Notes: generated by a model from the sequence alone, not told the origin. Shown: positions 52,656 to 61,822, counted from the stretch's first letter. The stretch is DNA of 64,000 bases from Burkholderia cenocepacia (GCF_014211915.1 NZ_CP060040.1:2108001-2172000), one strand, 5' to 3'. Translations and numbers: made by a program.

Positions 52656-53198
52656 ATGACGATTCGCCTGAAGCTGCTCAGAAAACAGAAGGGCTGGACG
52701 CTCGACGTGCTGGCCGACGAGACCGGCCTCACCAAGAGCTACCTGTCGAAGGTCGAGCGCGGCCTGAGCGTGCCGTCGATCGCGGTCGCGCTGAAGCTGT
52801 CGAAGGCGCTGAACGTCGACGTCGAGCAACTGTTCTCGGAAAGCCGCAACCGCGAACTGATCACGGTCACGCGCGCCGGCGAGCGCACGGCAATGGGCGC
52901 GGCGGCCGACAGCCACGCGCATCGCTTCGAAAGCATCGCGGCGGGCGTCGCGCCGAAGAAGATGCTGCCGTTCGTCGTGCATCCGCCGCACGAATTCGTC
53001 GCATCGACGTTCCGCGAGCACGAAGGCGAGGAATTCCTGTTCGTGCACAAGGGACGCATCGAAATCGAATTTCCGAACGAGACGGTGCAACTCAGGGCCG
53101 GCGATTCAGTCTATTTCAACGCACTGATCCCGCACCGCACGCGCAGCCTCGGCACCGCGCAGGCGGAGATCCTGGTCATCGTCAGCCACGACGACTAG
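52656..53198 (+). CDS. XRE-cupin transcription regulator
   Basis: 180 residues from the ATG at 52656. HTH_3 domain LRKQKGWTLDVLADETGLTKSYLSKVERG followed by a cupin sensor (HEGEEFLFVHKGRIEIEF), here noted by its short motifs DETGLTKSYLSKVERG and EEFLFVHKG. Same architecture as the regulator near opp. It is divergent from the aldolase unit and probably represses both itself and that unit through the TGACAC palindrome. It is followed after 41 nt by a GntR/UTRA gene in the same direction. Confidence 0.92.
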   Translation: MTIRLKLLRKQKGWTLDVLADETGLTKSYLSKVERGLSVPSIAVALKLSKALNVDVEQLFSESRNRELITVTRAGERTAMGAAADSHAHRFESIAAGVAPKKMLPFVVHPPHEFVASTFREHEGEEFLFVHKGRIEIEFPNETVQLRAGDSVYFNALIPHRTRSLGTAQAEILVIVSHDD

Positions 53199-53239
53199 CC
53201 TCGTCACTTCTCGTCACTTTTTCGCGCAAGGATCTTCCG

Positions 53240-53977
53240 ATGGTCACCAAGGCCACCGCACCGTTCCAGCAGATCAAGACGCTCGTCCGCCAGAACGTCG
53301 AGTCCGGCGACTGGCGCCCCGGCGACCGCATTCCGTCCGAGCTCGATCTCGCCGCGCAGTTCGGCGTCGCACGCATGACGGTCAACCGCGCGCTGCGCGA
53401 GCTGACCGAGGAAGGCGTGCTCAAGCGCACCGCAGGCGTCGGCACCTTCGTCGCCGAGGTGAAGCCGCAGTCGAACCTGCTGATGATCGCGCACATCCGC
53501 GACGAAATCCGCGCGCGCGGGCACGAATATCGCTGCCGCGTGCTCAGCCAGTCGAGCGAACCCGCGTCGTTCGACGTCGCGGCCGCGTTCGGCCTGCCGG
53601 TCAATACGCCGGTCTTTCACGTGGTGTGCGTGCACGAGGAAAACGGCCGCCCGATCCAGCTCGAGGATCGCTACGTGAACCCGGCCGCCGCGCCCGGCTT
53701 CATCGACCAGGATTTCCAGACCGAGCCGCCGTCCGAGTACCTGTACAACAACGTGTCGCACTACGAACTGGAAATCGAGCACGTCGTCGACGCGTCGCTG
53801 CCCACCAGCGAACAGGCGCGGCTGCTCGACATGCGCGCCGACGAGCCGTGCCTCACGCTCACGCGCCGCACGTGGACGGACGGGCTGCCCGTCACGTTCG
53901 TGCACTTCCTGCATCCGGGCAACCGCTACCGGCTCGGTTCGCGCTTCAAGCCCGGCGCGGGGCGTCACCCGACCTGA
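53240..53977 (+). CDS. GntR-family regulator with UTRA domain (HutC-like)
   Basis: 245 residues. Winged helix with IPSELDLAAQFGVARMTVNRAL (noted by its core FGVARMTVNRAL) and a UTRA ligand domain whose end, LTRRTWTDGLPVTFVHFLHPG and YRLGSRF, resembles HutC. HutC controls histidine use through urocanate, but no hut gene is adjacent, so it may sense another small acid. It converges on the PhyH gene with a strong hairpin between them. Confidence 0.9.
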   Translation: MVTKATAPFQQIKTLVRQNVESGDWRPGDRIPSELDLAAQFGVARMTVNRALRELTEEGVLKRTAGVGTFVAEVKPQSNLLMIAHIRDEIRARGHEYRCRVLSQSSEPASFDVAAAFGLPVNTPVFHVVCVHEENGRPIQLEDRYVNPAAAPGFIDQDFQTEPPSEYLYNNVSHYELEIEHVVDASLPTSEQARLLDMRADEPCLTLTRRTWTDGLPVTFVHFLHPGNRYRLGSRFKPGAGRHPT

Positions 53978-54003
53978 TCGTTCGTCGCAAGCCCCCAACG
54001 CAC

Positions 54004-54032
54004 GGCGGCCGTTTCGTCATGAAACGGCCGCC
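54004..54032. terminator. Bidirectional hairpin between GntR/UTRA and PhyH genes
   Basis: Perfect 12-bp stem GGCGGCCGTTTC/GAAACGGCCGCC with a 5-nt loop. U-runs are short on both sides. Confidence 0.7.
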
Positions 54033-54051
54033 ATATTCGTTCCTGCGCTGC

Positions 54052-54900
54052 TCAGATCGCACCGACCTGCCCCGCCTCGCGCGACCACACGACCGGAAAC
54101 AGCGGGTGATCGAGCGGCGCGCCGTCCGGCAGTTGCTGCGCGAGCCCGGGGAAATCGGGCGACGTCTTCCAGCGGCGCGGCGCGTGACGGATATCGTCGC
54201 CGACGAAGCGGATCGAGAACGCACGGCGGCGGTTCCGCGTACCGCCCGACGCATGCAGCGTGAGCATCCGGAAGCACACCATGTCGCCGGGTTCGAGCGC
54301 CCAGCGGCGAATCGGGAAGGCCGCGCGGTCGGCTTCGATGTCGGGCAGGTCGGCGAGGCTGCCTTCCGGAAACCACTTCGCCTCCTTGTCCATGAACGTG
54401 CGCGGCATCAGCCACGGCCCGCGATGCGAGCCGGCGACGAATTCCAGCGTCGATTCGAGCGGCACCGGATCAACCGGAATCCACATGCTGACGTTGTCGT
54501 CGCCTTCGATGTCGTAGTACGGCTGATCCTGGTGCCACGGCGTGCGCTGCCGCGTGCCGGGCTCCTTCACGAGCAGGTGATCGTGATGCAGCCGCACGTG
54601 GTCGGTGCCCATCAGCGCGGCGGCGACCGATGGCGCCGGCGAGCGCACGATGAAATCGCGATATGCGTCGTTGTGCTGCCAGTTGCAGAAATCCTCGAAG
54701 AACCAGCCCGGATCGTCGGGCCGGCTCGCGACTTTCGCGCGCTCGCTCGGCTGCGCGAGGTTCGCGTCGATGCCGGCCCGCAGCGCGGCCACTTCGTCCG
54801 GCGAAAAGATGCCCCTAATGCAGACCGCGCCTTCCTCACGGAACGCGGCGATCAGTTCGGGCGTCACGGCTTGCGCGACGCGCTCCTGGATACTCGTCAT
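54052..54900 (-). CDS. Phytanoyl-CoA dioxygenase (PhyH) family protein
   Basis: 282 residues from the ATG at 54900; an in-frame GTG at 54927 is possible. Iron ligands: HQD in TPWHQDQPYYD and the distal His in MLTLHASGG; the 2-oxoglutarate Arg is in RAFSIRFVGDD. Such non-haem iron oxygenases hydroxylate acids, ectoine, hydroxyproline precursors and other small compounds. It starts 31 nt after the binding-protein gene and is probably co-transcribed, suggesting oxidation of the imported compound or its product. Confidence 0.9.
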   Translation of the reverse strand: MTSIQERVAQAVTPELIAAFREEGAVCIRGIFSPDEVAALRAGIDANLAQPSERAKVASRPDDPGWFFEDFCNWQHNDAYRDFIVRSPAPSVAAALMGTDHVRLHHDHLLVKEPGTRQRTPWHQDQPYYDIEGDDNVSMWIPVDPVPLESTLEFVAGSHRGPWLMPRTFMDKEAKWFPEGSLADLPDIEADRAAFPIRRWALEPGDMVCFRMLTLHASGGTRNRRRAFSIRFVGDDIRHAPRRWKTSPDFPGLAQQLPDGAPLDHPLFPVVWSREAGQVGAI

Positions 54901-54931
54901 GGTGTGCCTGTCGATCGAATGAGTCACGGGG

Positions 54932-55735
54932 TCACGGTGCCGAAGTCAGCTGCTGCTTCGCGCCATAGATGTCGAAGTCGAAGTATTTCGCGGCAATCTT
55001 CTGGTACGTGCCGTTCGCGCGAATCGCGACGATCGCGTCGTTCAGCCGCTTCTTCATGTCGGCGTCGCCCTTGCGTATGCCCATCGCGACGCCGTAACCG
55101 GTGATCCGCGCATCGGTCACGTCCGGGCCCGCGAACGCATAGCCCTTGCCGCGCGGCGTCTTCAGGAACGAGTAGCCGGCCTGCGTCTTGTCCTGGAAGG
55201 TCGCGTCGAGGCGGCCGTTGACGAGATCCTGGTACACCTGGTCCTGATTCTGGTACGAAACGATCGTCACGCCCTTGGTTGCCCATTCGGCCTTCGCGTA
55301 CGCCTCCTGCGTCGTGCCCTGGTCGATCCCGATGCGCTTGCCGGCGAGCGACGCGGCGCTCGGCAGCAGCTTCGAGCCGACCGGCGCGACGAGCGCGCCC
55401 GGCGACGCATACAGCTTGTTCGAGAAGTCGATCTGCTTGAGCCGCTCGTCGGTGGCCGTCATCGCGGACATGATCACGTCGAACTTGCGCGCGCGCAGCG
55501 CCGGGATCATCCCGTCGAAGCCCTGCTCGACCCACACGCACTTCGCATGCAGCTGCTCGCAGATCGCATTGCGCAAGTCGATGTCGAAGCCGGCGAGCGA
55601 GCCGTCGGGCTGCTTCGCCTCGAACGGCGGATACGTGGGGTCGATACCCCAGCGGATCGTCGACGTGTCCTGCGCGAACGACACGAGCGGCGCGAACGCC
55701 AGCGCGGTGACGAGGAGCTTTGCGGTGCGGTTCAT
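54932..55735 (-). CDS. Amino-acid ABC transporter substrate-binding protein
   Basis: 267 residues with signal peptide (MNRTAKLLVTALAFAPLVSFA). Family 3 pattern: IRWGIDPTYPPFEAKQPDGSLAGFDIDL, split here as WGIDPTYPPFE and GSLAGFDIDL, and IMSAMTATDERLKQIDFS. It belongs to the HisJ/ArgT-like group for basic or polar amino acids. Permease and ATPase genes are absent from the window, so it must work with components encoded elsewhere. First gene of a unit with the PhyH dioxygenase. Confidence 0.9.
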   Translation of the reverse strand: MNRTAKLLVTALAFAPLVSFAQDTSTIRWGIDPTYPPFEAKQPDGSLAGFDIDLRNAICEQLHAKCVWVEQGFDGMIPALRARKFDVIMSAMTATDERLKQIDFSNKLYASPGALVAPVGSKLLPSAASLAGKRIGIDQGTTQEAYAKAEWATKGVTIVSYQNQDQVYQDLVNGRLDATFQDKTQAGYSFLKTPRGKGYAFAGPDVTDARITGYGVAMGIRKGDADMKKRLNDAIVAIRANGTYQKIAAKYFDFDIYGAKQQLTSAP

Positions 55736-56100
55736 GGCGGGTCCTTGTGAGTCTCGACGGGGCGGGCGATGCCGGCGTACGGTGGTGGGCGCCTCGACGG
55801 GAGGCCGGCGCGGGGCGCGAACGGCCGGGGTTTCGATGAAACTGCGATGCAGTCTAGACTGCTTGATTTTTGAGCGCAAGCGGGGAAATACGGGAGGGGC
55901 GGCGGATTGAGAGAAGATCGAAACCGAGAGACGGGGTGATGCTCAATTGTGAGATTTTCCAGGAATTTTTGGGTGTTTACCCTGCGCGATCCATACCTGA
56001 CACAGAATGCGCTTTCCGAATGTTAACGAGAGGAAGTGATCTACACCGGTCACCACGGCGATGAGTTTCCCGCAGTTCCATCGAACCTACCGGCAATGCA
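55736..56100. other. Intergenic region containing an AT-rich patch
   Basis: About 365 nt. 55900-56110 is markedly less GC-rich than the surroundings and leads into the AbiEii remnant, so it is probably of foreign origin. No start, repeat or integrase end is seen. Confidence 0.45.
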
Positions 56101-56112
56101 GCCTATACTGCG

Positions 56113-56457
56113 ATGGAATTTTTCAACACCAATATCAAGGTCGAGACTTCCGCGGAAATCGTCGCCAAGAAAATGTGGCACCGCGGCGATCGTCCGACCG
56201 CCCGGGACCTGTTCGATCTGTGCCTGATCATCGAGCGGGAGCCGGAAAGCCTGATGGACGCCGGTGCGTTCCTCGTTCGGCATCGCGACACGTTTCTGCG
56301 TCTGCTCAACGAGCATCGTGCCTTCGTCCGACCGCGCTTCGACGACATCCGGACACTCGGCTACACGCCGTCGTTCGACTATTGTGTTGAACTCGCCGAC
56401 GCATTCCTGCGAAAACTCCCCGGCGGCACGCCGGAACCCAAATCGCGCCGCCGCTAA
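56113..56457 (+). pseudogene. AbiEii-type nucleotidyltransferase toxin, C-terminal remnant
   Basis: 114 residues. KVETSAEIVAKKMWHRGDRPTARDLFDL, noted here by EIVAKKMWHRG and ARDLFDL, is the AbiEii C-terminal motif, followed by REPESLMDAGAFLVRHRDTF and TLGYTPSFDYCVELADAFL. The family is normally about 250-300 residues. The N-terminal nucleotidyltransferase motifs (GSxxxD) are missing, upstream DNA does not supply them in any frame, and no AbiEi antitoxin gene is nearby. It is therefore a fragment of a type IV toxin-antitoxin system, probably inactive. Confidence 0.82.
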
Positions 56458-56799
56458 ACCTACTGCGCCCCGCCACCAGCCCGCTCGTTCGCCCCATACC
56501 CGCCGTCGCGCGGGCGGCAGCGGCGTCACGCCGTTCGATCCGCACGTACCGTTCGCCGCGTCGTCGAGCATGACCGCGTTCGGCCGCCGGAATCCACGCG
56601 GTGCAGCGATAGCGGATCGGGCTGCGCAGATCGGCGCTGTGCGCGAGCGTCATCCATTGGATGTCGTCTGGCGCCTCAAAATCCCGCCAAACACCACTCC
56701 CAAGTCCGGCGAAACCGCGATTGCCCGCGGCGTCCCGCCATGTTAAAAGTCGTCGCACGCATTTGAAAATGAAATGCCCGAATCCACAGAAGTGCAGAA
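56458..56799. other. Region between the AbiEii remnant and LysR gene
   Basis: 342 nt. Some frames on the minus strand look protein-like for about 30 codons (DDIQWMTLAHSADLRSPI) but no start, ribosome site or continued frame supports a gene; it may be another relic. Confidence 0.4.
56759..56777. promoter_or_regulatory. Palindrome GCATTT-N7-AAATGC upstream of the LysR gene
   Basis: 6-bp inverted repeat with T-N11-A character, 23 nt before the LysR start, where autoregulatory LysR sites often lie. Confidence 0.5.
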
Positions 56800-57663
56800 A
56801 TGAATAGACCTCTGTTCGACATCGACCTGCTGCGCGCGCTCGTGATGGTCGCCGATTGCGGCAGTTTCACGACGGCTTCCGCGCGCCTGCATTCGACACA
56901 GTCGACGGTCAGCCAGAAGGTGCGCCGGCTCGAGGAAATCGCCGGCCACCGCCTGCTCGATCGCGGCGCGCGCGACGTGCGGCCGACCGACGCGGGCGTG
57001 ACGGTGCTCAGCTATGCGCGGCGCATGCTCGCGCTGAACGACGAGATGCTGGAGGCGCTGTCGGGTGCGACGGTCGCGCTGACGATCCGGCTCGGCGTAC
57101 CTGACGATTTCGCGGCGGGCCGTACGACGCACGCGCTCGCGGCGTTCAAGCGCGAGCATCCGCAGGTGAAGCTCGAAGTAACGTGCGGGCTGAGCCGCGA
57201 CATCAGCGCCGCGTACGATCGCGGCGAACTCGACCTCGTGCTGATCAAGCAGCGGCGCGACAGCCGCGAGGCGGTCGTGCGCTGGCCGGAGAAGCTGCGC
57301 TGGATCGACAGTGCGAAGCATCCGTCGATCGATCTCGACCCGGTGCCGATCGTCGTGTTCCCGCCGCGCGGGCTCTATCGCGACGACATGATCAAGGCGA
57401 TCGAGGAGCGCGGCCGCCGCTGGCGGATCAGCTTCACGACGTCGAGCCTGAGCGGCATCCAGGCGGCCGTCGCGGACGGGCTCGGCATCAGCGTACTGCC
57501 CGCGCGCGTGGTGACGGACGAGCACGTGGTGCTGACCGCGAAGCAGGGCTTCGCGCCGATCGAGCACATGGACATCGCGATCCTGCACCGGCCGACGGCC
57601 GACCCGATGGTCAGCGCGCTGACGAAGGCGCTCGCGGCGATGCTCGAACTCGAAGGGCGGTAG
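56800..57663 (+). CDS. LysR-type transcription regulator
   Basis: 287 residues. HTH FTTASARLHSTQSTVSQKVRRLEE, noted by its core STQSTVSQKVRRLE, then the usual hinge RPTDAGVTVL and a substrate domain. The palindrome just upstream suggests autoregulation. The gene is followed by a convergent SnoaL-like gene; possible targets are the amidohydrolase genes or the binding-protein/PhyH unit. Confidence 0.92.
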   Translation: MNRPLFDIDLLRALVMVADCGSFTTASARLHSTQSTVSQKVRRLEEIAGHRLLDRGARDVRPTDAGVTVLSYARRMLALNDEMLEALSGATVALTIRLGVPDDFAAGRTTHALAAFKREHPQVKLEVTCGLSRDISAAYDRGELDLVLIKQRRDSREAVVRWPEKLRWIDSAKHPSIDLDPVPIVVFPPRGLYRDDMIKAIEERGRRWRISFTTSSLSGIQAAVADGLGISVLPARVVTDEHVVLTAKQGFAPIEHMDIAILHRPTADPMVSALTKALAAMLELEGR

Positions 57664-57724
57664 GCGAACGGATTGCAAACGGAAGCGGCGCACAGGGCGC
57701 CACGCACTACACGCGTCAGAACAA

Positions 57725-58198
57725 TCAGAACATCGTGTTGCCGTTCGCCGCCTGCTCGGGCACCGGCTGGTTGACGTCCCAGTGTTCGACGATCTTGCCG
57801 TGCTCGAGCCGGAAGATGTCCATGATCGCGCTGCCGCGCGTGCCCGGTTCGCGCACCGCGTGCACGTGCAGGATCACGTAGTCGCCATCGACGAACGAAC
57901 GCTTGATCTCGCTGTGCGATTGCGGATATTTGTCGCGCAGGAACGCGACGAACTTGCGGAAGCCGTCGCGCCCGTCGGCCGCGTTCGGGTTGTGCTGCAC
58001 GTAGCGATCGCCGACATACGCGAGCGCGGCGTCCGCATCCTTCTCGTTCAGCCCTTTCTCGTAGAACGCGAGTACCGTGCGCCGGTTGGCTTCCTGCTGC
58101 GCGTCGGCCGGGCCGGCCGCCACCGCATGCGCGGCCGTCACGGCGAACAGGGCCGCCGCCATCCATCGTGCGGCTCGTGCCGCGGTCGTGCGTCGCAT
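57725..58198 (-). CDS. Secreted SnoaL-like protein
   Basis: 157 residues with a signal peptide (ending AVAAG). Pattern NRRTVLAFYEKGLNEKDADAALAYV, noted by TVLAFYEKGLNEKD, YVQHNPNAADG and DIFRLEHGKIVEHWD, as in ester-cyclase-like SnoaL proteins. It lies 56 nt after the frameshifted amidohydrolase and is probably co-transcribed with the two amidohydrolase genes. Confidence 0.87.
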   Translation of the reverse strand: MRRTTAARAARWMAAALFAVTAAHAVAAGPADAQQEANRRTVLAFYEKGLNEKDADAALAYVGDRYVQHNPNAADGRDGFRKFVAFLRDKYPQSHSEIKRSFVDGDYVILHVHAVREPGTRGSAIMDIFRLEHGKIVEHWDVNQPVPEQAANGNTMF

Positions 58199-58254
58199 CG
58201 TCGTCTCCCCGGAAATCCGGTTGAAAACCGGATCATACCGGGGCGACGCGGCGC

Positions 58255-59438
58255 TCAGACCAGCACGCCGTTACGTGCGACGATCTTCCCCGAAGACACG
58301 ACGAGCCGCCGCACCGGCCGCGCGACGACGGCCTCGGCGAACGTCAGCGCATCGACGAGCACGACGTCCGCGCGGCTGCCCGGCTGCAGCCCGTAATCCG
58401 CGAAACCACAGCCGCGCGCCGCGCCGTACGTCACGCAGTCGAGCGCGACTTCGAGCGCATCGTCGCGGCGGAAATCGTTGCGCATGCCGATCAGCATCGC
58501 GCGTTCGAGCATGTCGGGCGAGCCATACGGCGTCCACGTGTCGCGCACGCCGTCGTTGCCGCCGATCACGGTCACGCCGGCCGCACGGCATGCGGCCACC
58601 GGCGGCACCGGCACCGCGGCCGGCGCGGTCGTGACGATCGCGACGCCGAGCTCGGCCATCCGCGCGAGCAGCGCATCGCGCTCGCGGTCGGCGAGATCGC
58701 CAAGACAGAAACCATGGCTGATCGTGACCTTGCCGTGCATCCCGTGCGCCGCCGTGCGCTGCAGGATCAGGTCGAGCGAGTACGCGCCCATCGACCCGCG
58801 CTCGTGCAGATGGATGTCGAGCCCGCGGCCGTGGCGTTCGGCGATCGCGAACAGCACGTCCACCGCCTCGACCGGATCGCCTTCGATCGCGCACGGATCG
58901 AGCCCGCCGAGCAGGTCAGCGCCGGCACCCAGCGCGTCGGACAGCAGCGCATCGGTGCCCGGCCGCTTGAGCACGCCCGATTGCGGAAACGCGACGATCT
59001 GGATCTCGACCTGCCCGCGCAGCGTCTCGCGCGTCGCGAGCACGCCGTGCAGATGGCGCAGCCCGGCGTCGGTATCGACGTCGACGTGCGTGCGGATGCG
59101 CGTCGTGCCGGCCGCGAGGAACGCGCGCGCCAGCCCGAGCGACGCGGCGCCCGCGTCATGGCCGCTCGTCGCGCGATAGTGGCGTTCGCTCTCGATGCGG
59201 TCGACGAGGCGCGGCCCGACCTGGTTGCGATACCACGGCATCCCCAGTGGGTCTTGTCGAGGTGGGTGTGGCCCTCGACGAGGCCGGGCAACGCCAACGC
59301 GAGCGCGCCGTCCTCGATCGCGCAGCCGGCGGGCGCGTCGAGCGACGGGCCGACGCGCGCGATGCGATCGCCTTCGATCAGGATATCGAGCGCCGCGTCG
59401 GCGCTCGTGCGGACATTGCGGATCAGCAGGTTCGTCAT
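58255..59438 (-). pseudogene. Cytosine-deaminase-like amidohydrolase, frameshifted as given
   Basis: From the ATG at 59438 the protein starts MTNLLIRNVRTSADAALDIL and reaches the metal motif EGHTHLDKTHWG. The frame then breaks at the four-C run 59242-59245 (four G on the coding strand). In the next frame it continues MPWYRNQVGPRLVDRIESER to a normal end at 58255. One added G restores an about 395-residue enzyme. Later metal and active-site parts are present: THVDVDT, DIHLHERG, ISHGFCLGD and GGNDGVRDTW. Relatives deaminate or hydrolyse cytosine, creatinine-like and ring compounds. An intact paralogue lies 71 nt upstream. Confidence 0.87.
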
Positions 59439-59509
59439 GTCGGTTCCGGTCAGGTCGGTCAGTGCAACGCAGGCACGGCGCGGGCCGTGCCGCCGGTCGG
59501 GTGGGTGGG

Positions 59510-60709
59510 TCAGCGCGTGAAGCGTAGCGACGGCGCGAATGGTGCGCCCGTATCGCTTTCGCCGCGGCGGAATACCCAGCGTTCGGCCGGCACGCCCGCG
59601 ACGGCCGCCGCCGCGTTCGGCGCACGCACCGCGACGAAGCTCGCGTCGCAGCCGACCGCGATTCCGTAGTTCTCCTTGCCGATCGCGCGTGCGCCGGCGT
59701 GCGTCGCCATGTCGAGTGCGATGCCGAGCGCTTCGTCGGTGTAGAAGCCCGACCGGTAGCCGACCATCATCGCGCGCTGCAGCATGTCGCCGTTACCGTA
59801 CGGCCACCACGCGTCGCGAATGTTGTCGTTGCCCGCGAACACGTGCACGCCCGCGTCGCGCAGCCGTTGCACCGGCGGGAACGCGCAGTCGCCCGGCGCA
59901 TTCGTCAGGATCGACACGCCGGCTTCGGCCAGTGCCGCAGCGGTACGCTGCACGTCGTCGTCGCTCACCTGGCCGAGCGCGTATGCATGGCTCACGTTCA
60001 CGCGGCCGCCGAGCCCGGCCGCGCGCGTGCGCGCCGTGATCCGCAGCAGTTGCGCGATGCCGGTGTCGCCCGGTTCGTGCAGGTGAATGTCGATTTTCGC
60101 GCCGCGCTTCTCGGCGATGCCGAACACGATGTCGAGCTGGCCGTCCGCGTCGCCGTCGAGCGTCGTCGGGTCGATCCCTCCGACCACGTCCGCGCCTTCG
60201 CGCACGGCTGCGTCGAGGATCTCGGCGGTGCCCGGGCAGGTGATCACGCCGGCCTGCGGAAACGCGACCAGTTCGATGTCGACGATGCCGCGCCATTGTT
60301 CGCGCGCGGCCATCACGGCGTGCAGGTTCGACAGGCCCGTCGTCGCATCGACGTCGACGTGGCTGCGCATCGCGATCGTGCCGAACGCGGCGGCCTGCGC
60401 GATCAGCGCATTCGCACGCTCGACGATCGGCGGCGCGGCCGCGAGCTGGCGCTTCTCGACCGCGAGCCGCTCGCGCAGCGAGCCGACCGGTTCGTGCGGC
60501 ACCCAGCGATCGCCGACGAAGCTCTTGTCGAGATGGATGTGGCCGTCGACGAAACCGGGCAGCACGACGCGGCCGTCGAGGTCGATCGTCTGCGCGCCGG
60601 GCGCGGCGGTGCAATCGGCGCCGATCGCGGCGAAGCGGCCGTCGCGGACGACGAGGTTGACGGGCCGGCCGCCGGCGGCGCGGGCGTTGATGAAGAGTCG
60701 TTCGGTCAT
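59510..60709 (-). CDS. Cytosine-deaminase-like amidohydrolase
   Basis: 399 residues from the ATG at 60709. Metal motifs: DGHIHLDKSF, RSHVDVDATTGL, DIHLHEPGDTG, NVSHAYALG and AGNDNIRDAWWPYG, as in the CodA/AtzD-like branch of amidohydrolases. The fold is complete. It is the first gene of a probable unit with the frameshifted paralogue and the SnoaL-like gene. The pair might act on successive or alternative ring nitrogen compounds; the substrate is not readable. Confidence 0.92.
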   Translation of the reverse strand: MTERLFINARAAGGRPVNLVVRDGRFAAIGADCTAAPGAQTIDLDGRVVLPGFVDGHIHLDKSFVGDRWVPHEPVGSLRERLAVEKRQLAAAPPIVERANALIAQAAAFGTIAMRSHVDVDATTGLSNLHAVMAAREQWRGIVDIELVAFPQAGVITCPGTAEILDAAVREGADVVGGIDPTTLDGDADGQLDIVFGIAEKRGAKIDIHLHEPGDTGIAQLLRITARTRAAGLGGRVNVSHAYALGQVSDDDVQRTAAALAEAGVSILTNAPGDCAFPPVQRLRDAGVHVFAGNDNIRDAWWPYGNGDMLQRAMMVGYRSGFYTDEALGIALDMATHAGARAIGKENYGIAVGCDASFVAVRAPNAAAAVAGVPAERWVFRRGESDTGAPFAPSLRFTR

Positions 60710-61171
60710 GGCTTCGAATGTGGGGCGGTCGCGGCGCGACACCGGCGCGGATCGAGGAAGGACCGCGGCCGGCGCGGCGCGACCGTTGGCAGGGAATCCG
60801 GCCACGATATCGAACGCTGCCGCCCGAGGCCAATTAAATGTCGCGATGCCGCGCATTCGATTTCGCGATGCACGGCGCGAAGGCCTGCCGGGCCGGGCGC
60901 GACGGGAGCGCGATCGTCGATGAAATGGCCGAAACGTCTTCGGCAACGCACGGGCCGCGTCGTCGGCATGCGTGCGCCGGGAAGCCGCGCCACGTCCTTG
61001 CCGCGCACGGCTTCGATGCCCCGCCCCACCGGGGATTTACGCGGCAACAGACTTTACACGTTGTTACCCGGCCGCACCGGACGCGCATCCGGCCATTCCT
61101 TATACTCACGCCGAGTTCGCCACCCATCACGGGAATCCATCGGCGGACACGTTGCCGATGCAGGAATCATC
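60710..61171. other. Divergent promoter region
   Basis: 462 nt between the amidohydrolase and the lipoprotein gene. ACTTTACACGTTGTTACCC (about 61045) and TTATACT (about 61099) are possible promoter elements for the lipoprotein, though not at normal mutual spacing. Confidence 0.4.
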
Positions 61172-61822
61172 ATGATGCGCATGCCTTCCACGAAGACCGT
61201 TCTGTTCGCCTCGCTCGTCGCCGTGGCGGCGCTTCCGCTCACTGCCTGCGTCGCGCCGGGCTACTACGGCGCGCAGCCGGGCTATCCGCAACAGCAGCAA
61301 TACGCGACGCCCGGCTATGCGCAGCCCGCGTACTCGCAACCGGGCTACGTGCAGCAGCAACCGGCGTATCCGAACCAGGCGCCGCAGCCGTACGATCAAT
61401 ACGGCAACCCGTCGCAATACGGCTCGCAGCCGTATGACCAGTACGGCAATCAGCAGCAGCAATACGCGACCCCGTACGGCACGCAGTACGGCACCGTGTC
61501 GAACATCCAGCCGGTCAACGGCTCGGTCGCCCCGTCAGGCATCGCCGGCACCGTCGTCGGCGCGCTGGTCGGCGGGCTGGTGGGCAACCAGTTCGGCCGC
61601 GGTCATGGCCGCGATGCGGCGACCGTGATCGGCGCACTCGGCGGGGCGGTGGCGGGCAACCAGATCGGCCAGCAGATGGGCGCGGCGCAAGGCCCGAGCA
61701 GCTACCGGATCGACGTGCAGGTGAGCGACGGCTCGATGCGCTCGTTCGACGTGCAGTCGCCGGGCAACCTGCGTCCGGGCGACCGCGTGCAGATCAACGG
61801 CAATCAGCTGTCGCGCTATTGA
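61172..61822 (+). CDS. Glycine-zipper 2TM lipoprotein with Gln/Tyr-rich repeats
   Basis: 216 residues. Lipobox LTAC near residue 26 after a hydrophobic signal, so outer-membrane lipoprotein. The mature N-terminus is rich in Gln, Tyr and Pro with local duplications (QPYDQYGN twice, QQQQYATP twice). A glycine-zipper pair follows: GTVVGALVGGLVGNQFGRG and VIGALGGAVAGNQIGQQMG, as in SlyB/OsmB/17-kDa antigen proteins. The C-terminus (YRIDVQVSDGSMRSFDV) resembles the SH3-like tail of this group. It probably contributes to envelope stability under stress. Confidence 0.9.
   Translation: MMRMPSTKTVLFASLVAVAALPLTACVAPGYYGAQPGYPQQQQYATPGYAQPAYSQPGYVQQQPAYPNQAPQPYDQYGNPSQYGSQPYDQYGNQQQQYATPYGTQYGTVSNIQPVNGSVAPSGIAGTVVGALVGGLVGNQFGRGHGRDAATVIGALGGAVAGNQIGQQMGAAQGPSSYRIDVQVSDGSMRSFDVQSPGNLRPGDRVQINGNQLSRY

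Noticed and set aside
56306..56758. Minus-strand gene of 150 codons antisense to the AbiEii fragment
   Set aside because: No recognisable domain and no ribosome site; only a short part looks protein-like.
59699..61822. Long plus-strand open frame ending with the lipoprotein
   Set aside because: Only the last 216 codons are protein-like; the rest is antisense to the amidohydrolase. The lipoprotein start at 61172 has its own signal sequence.
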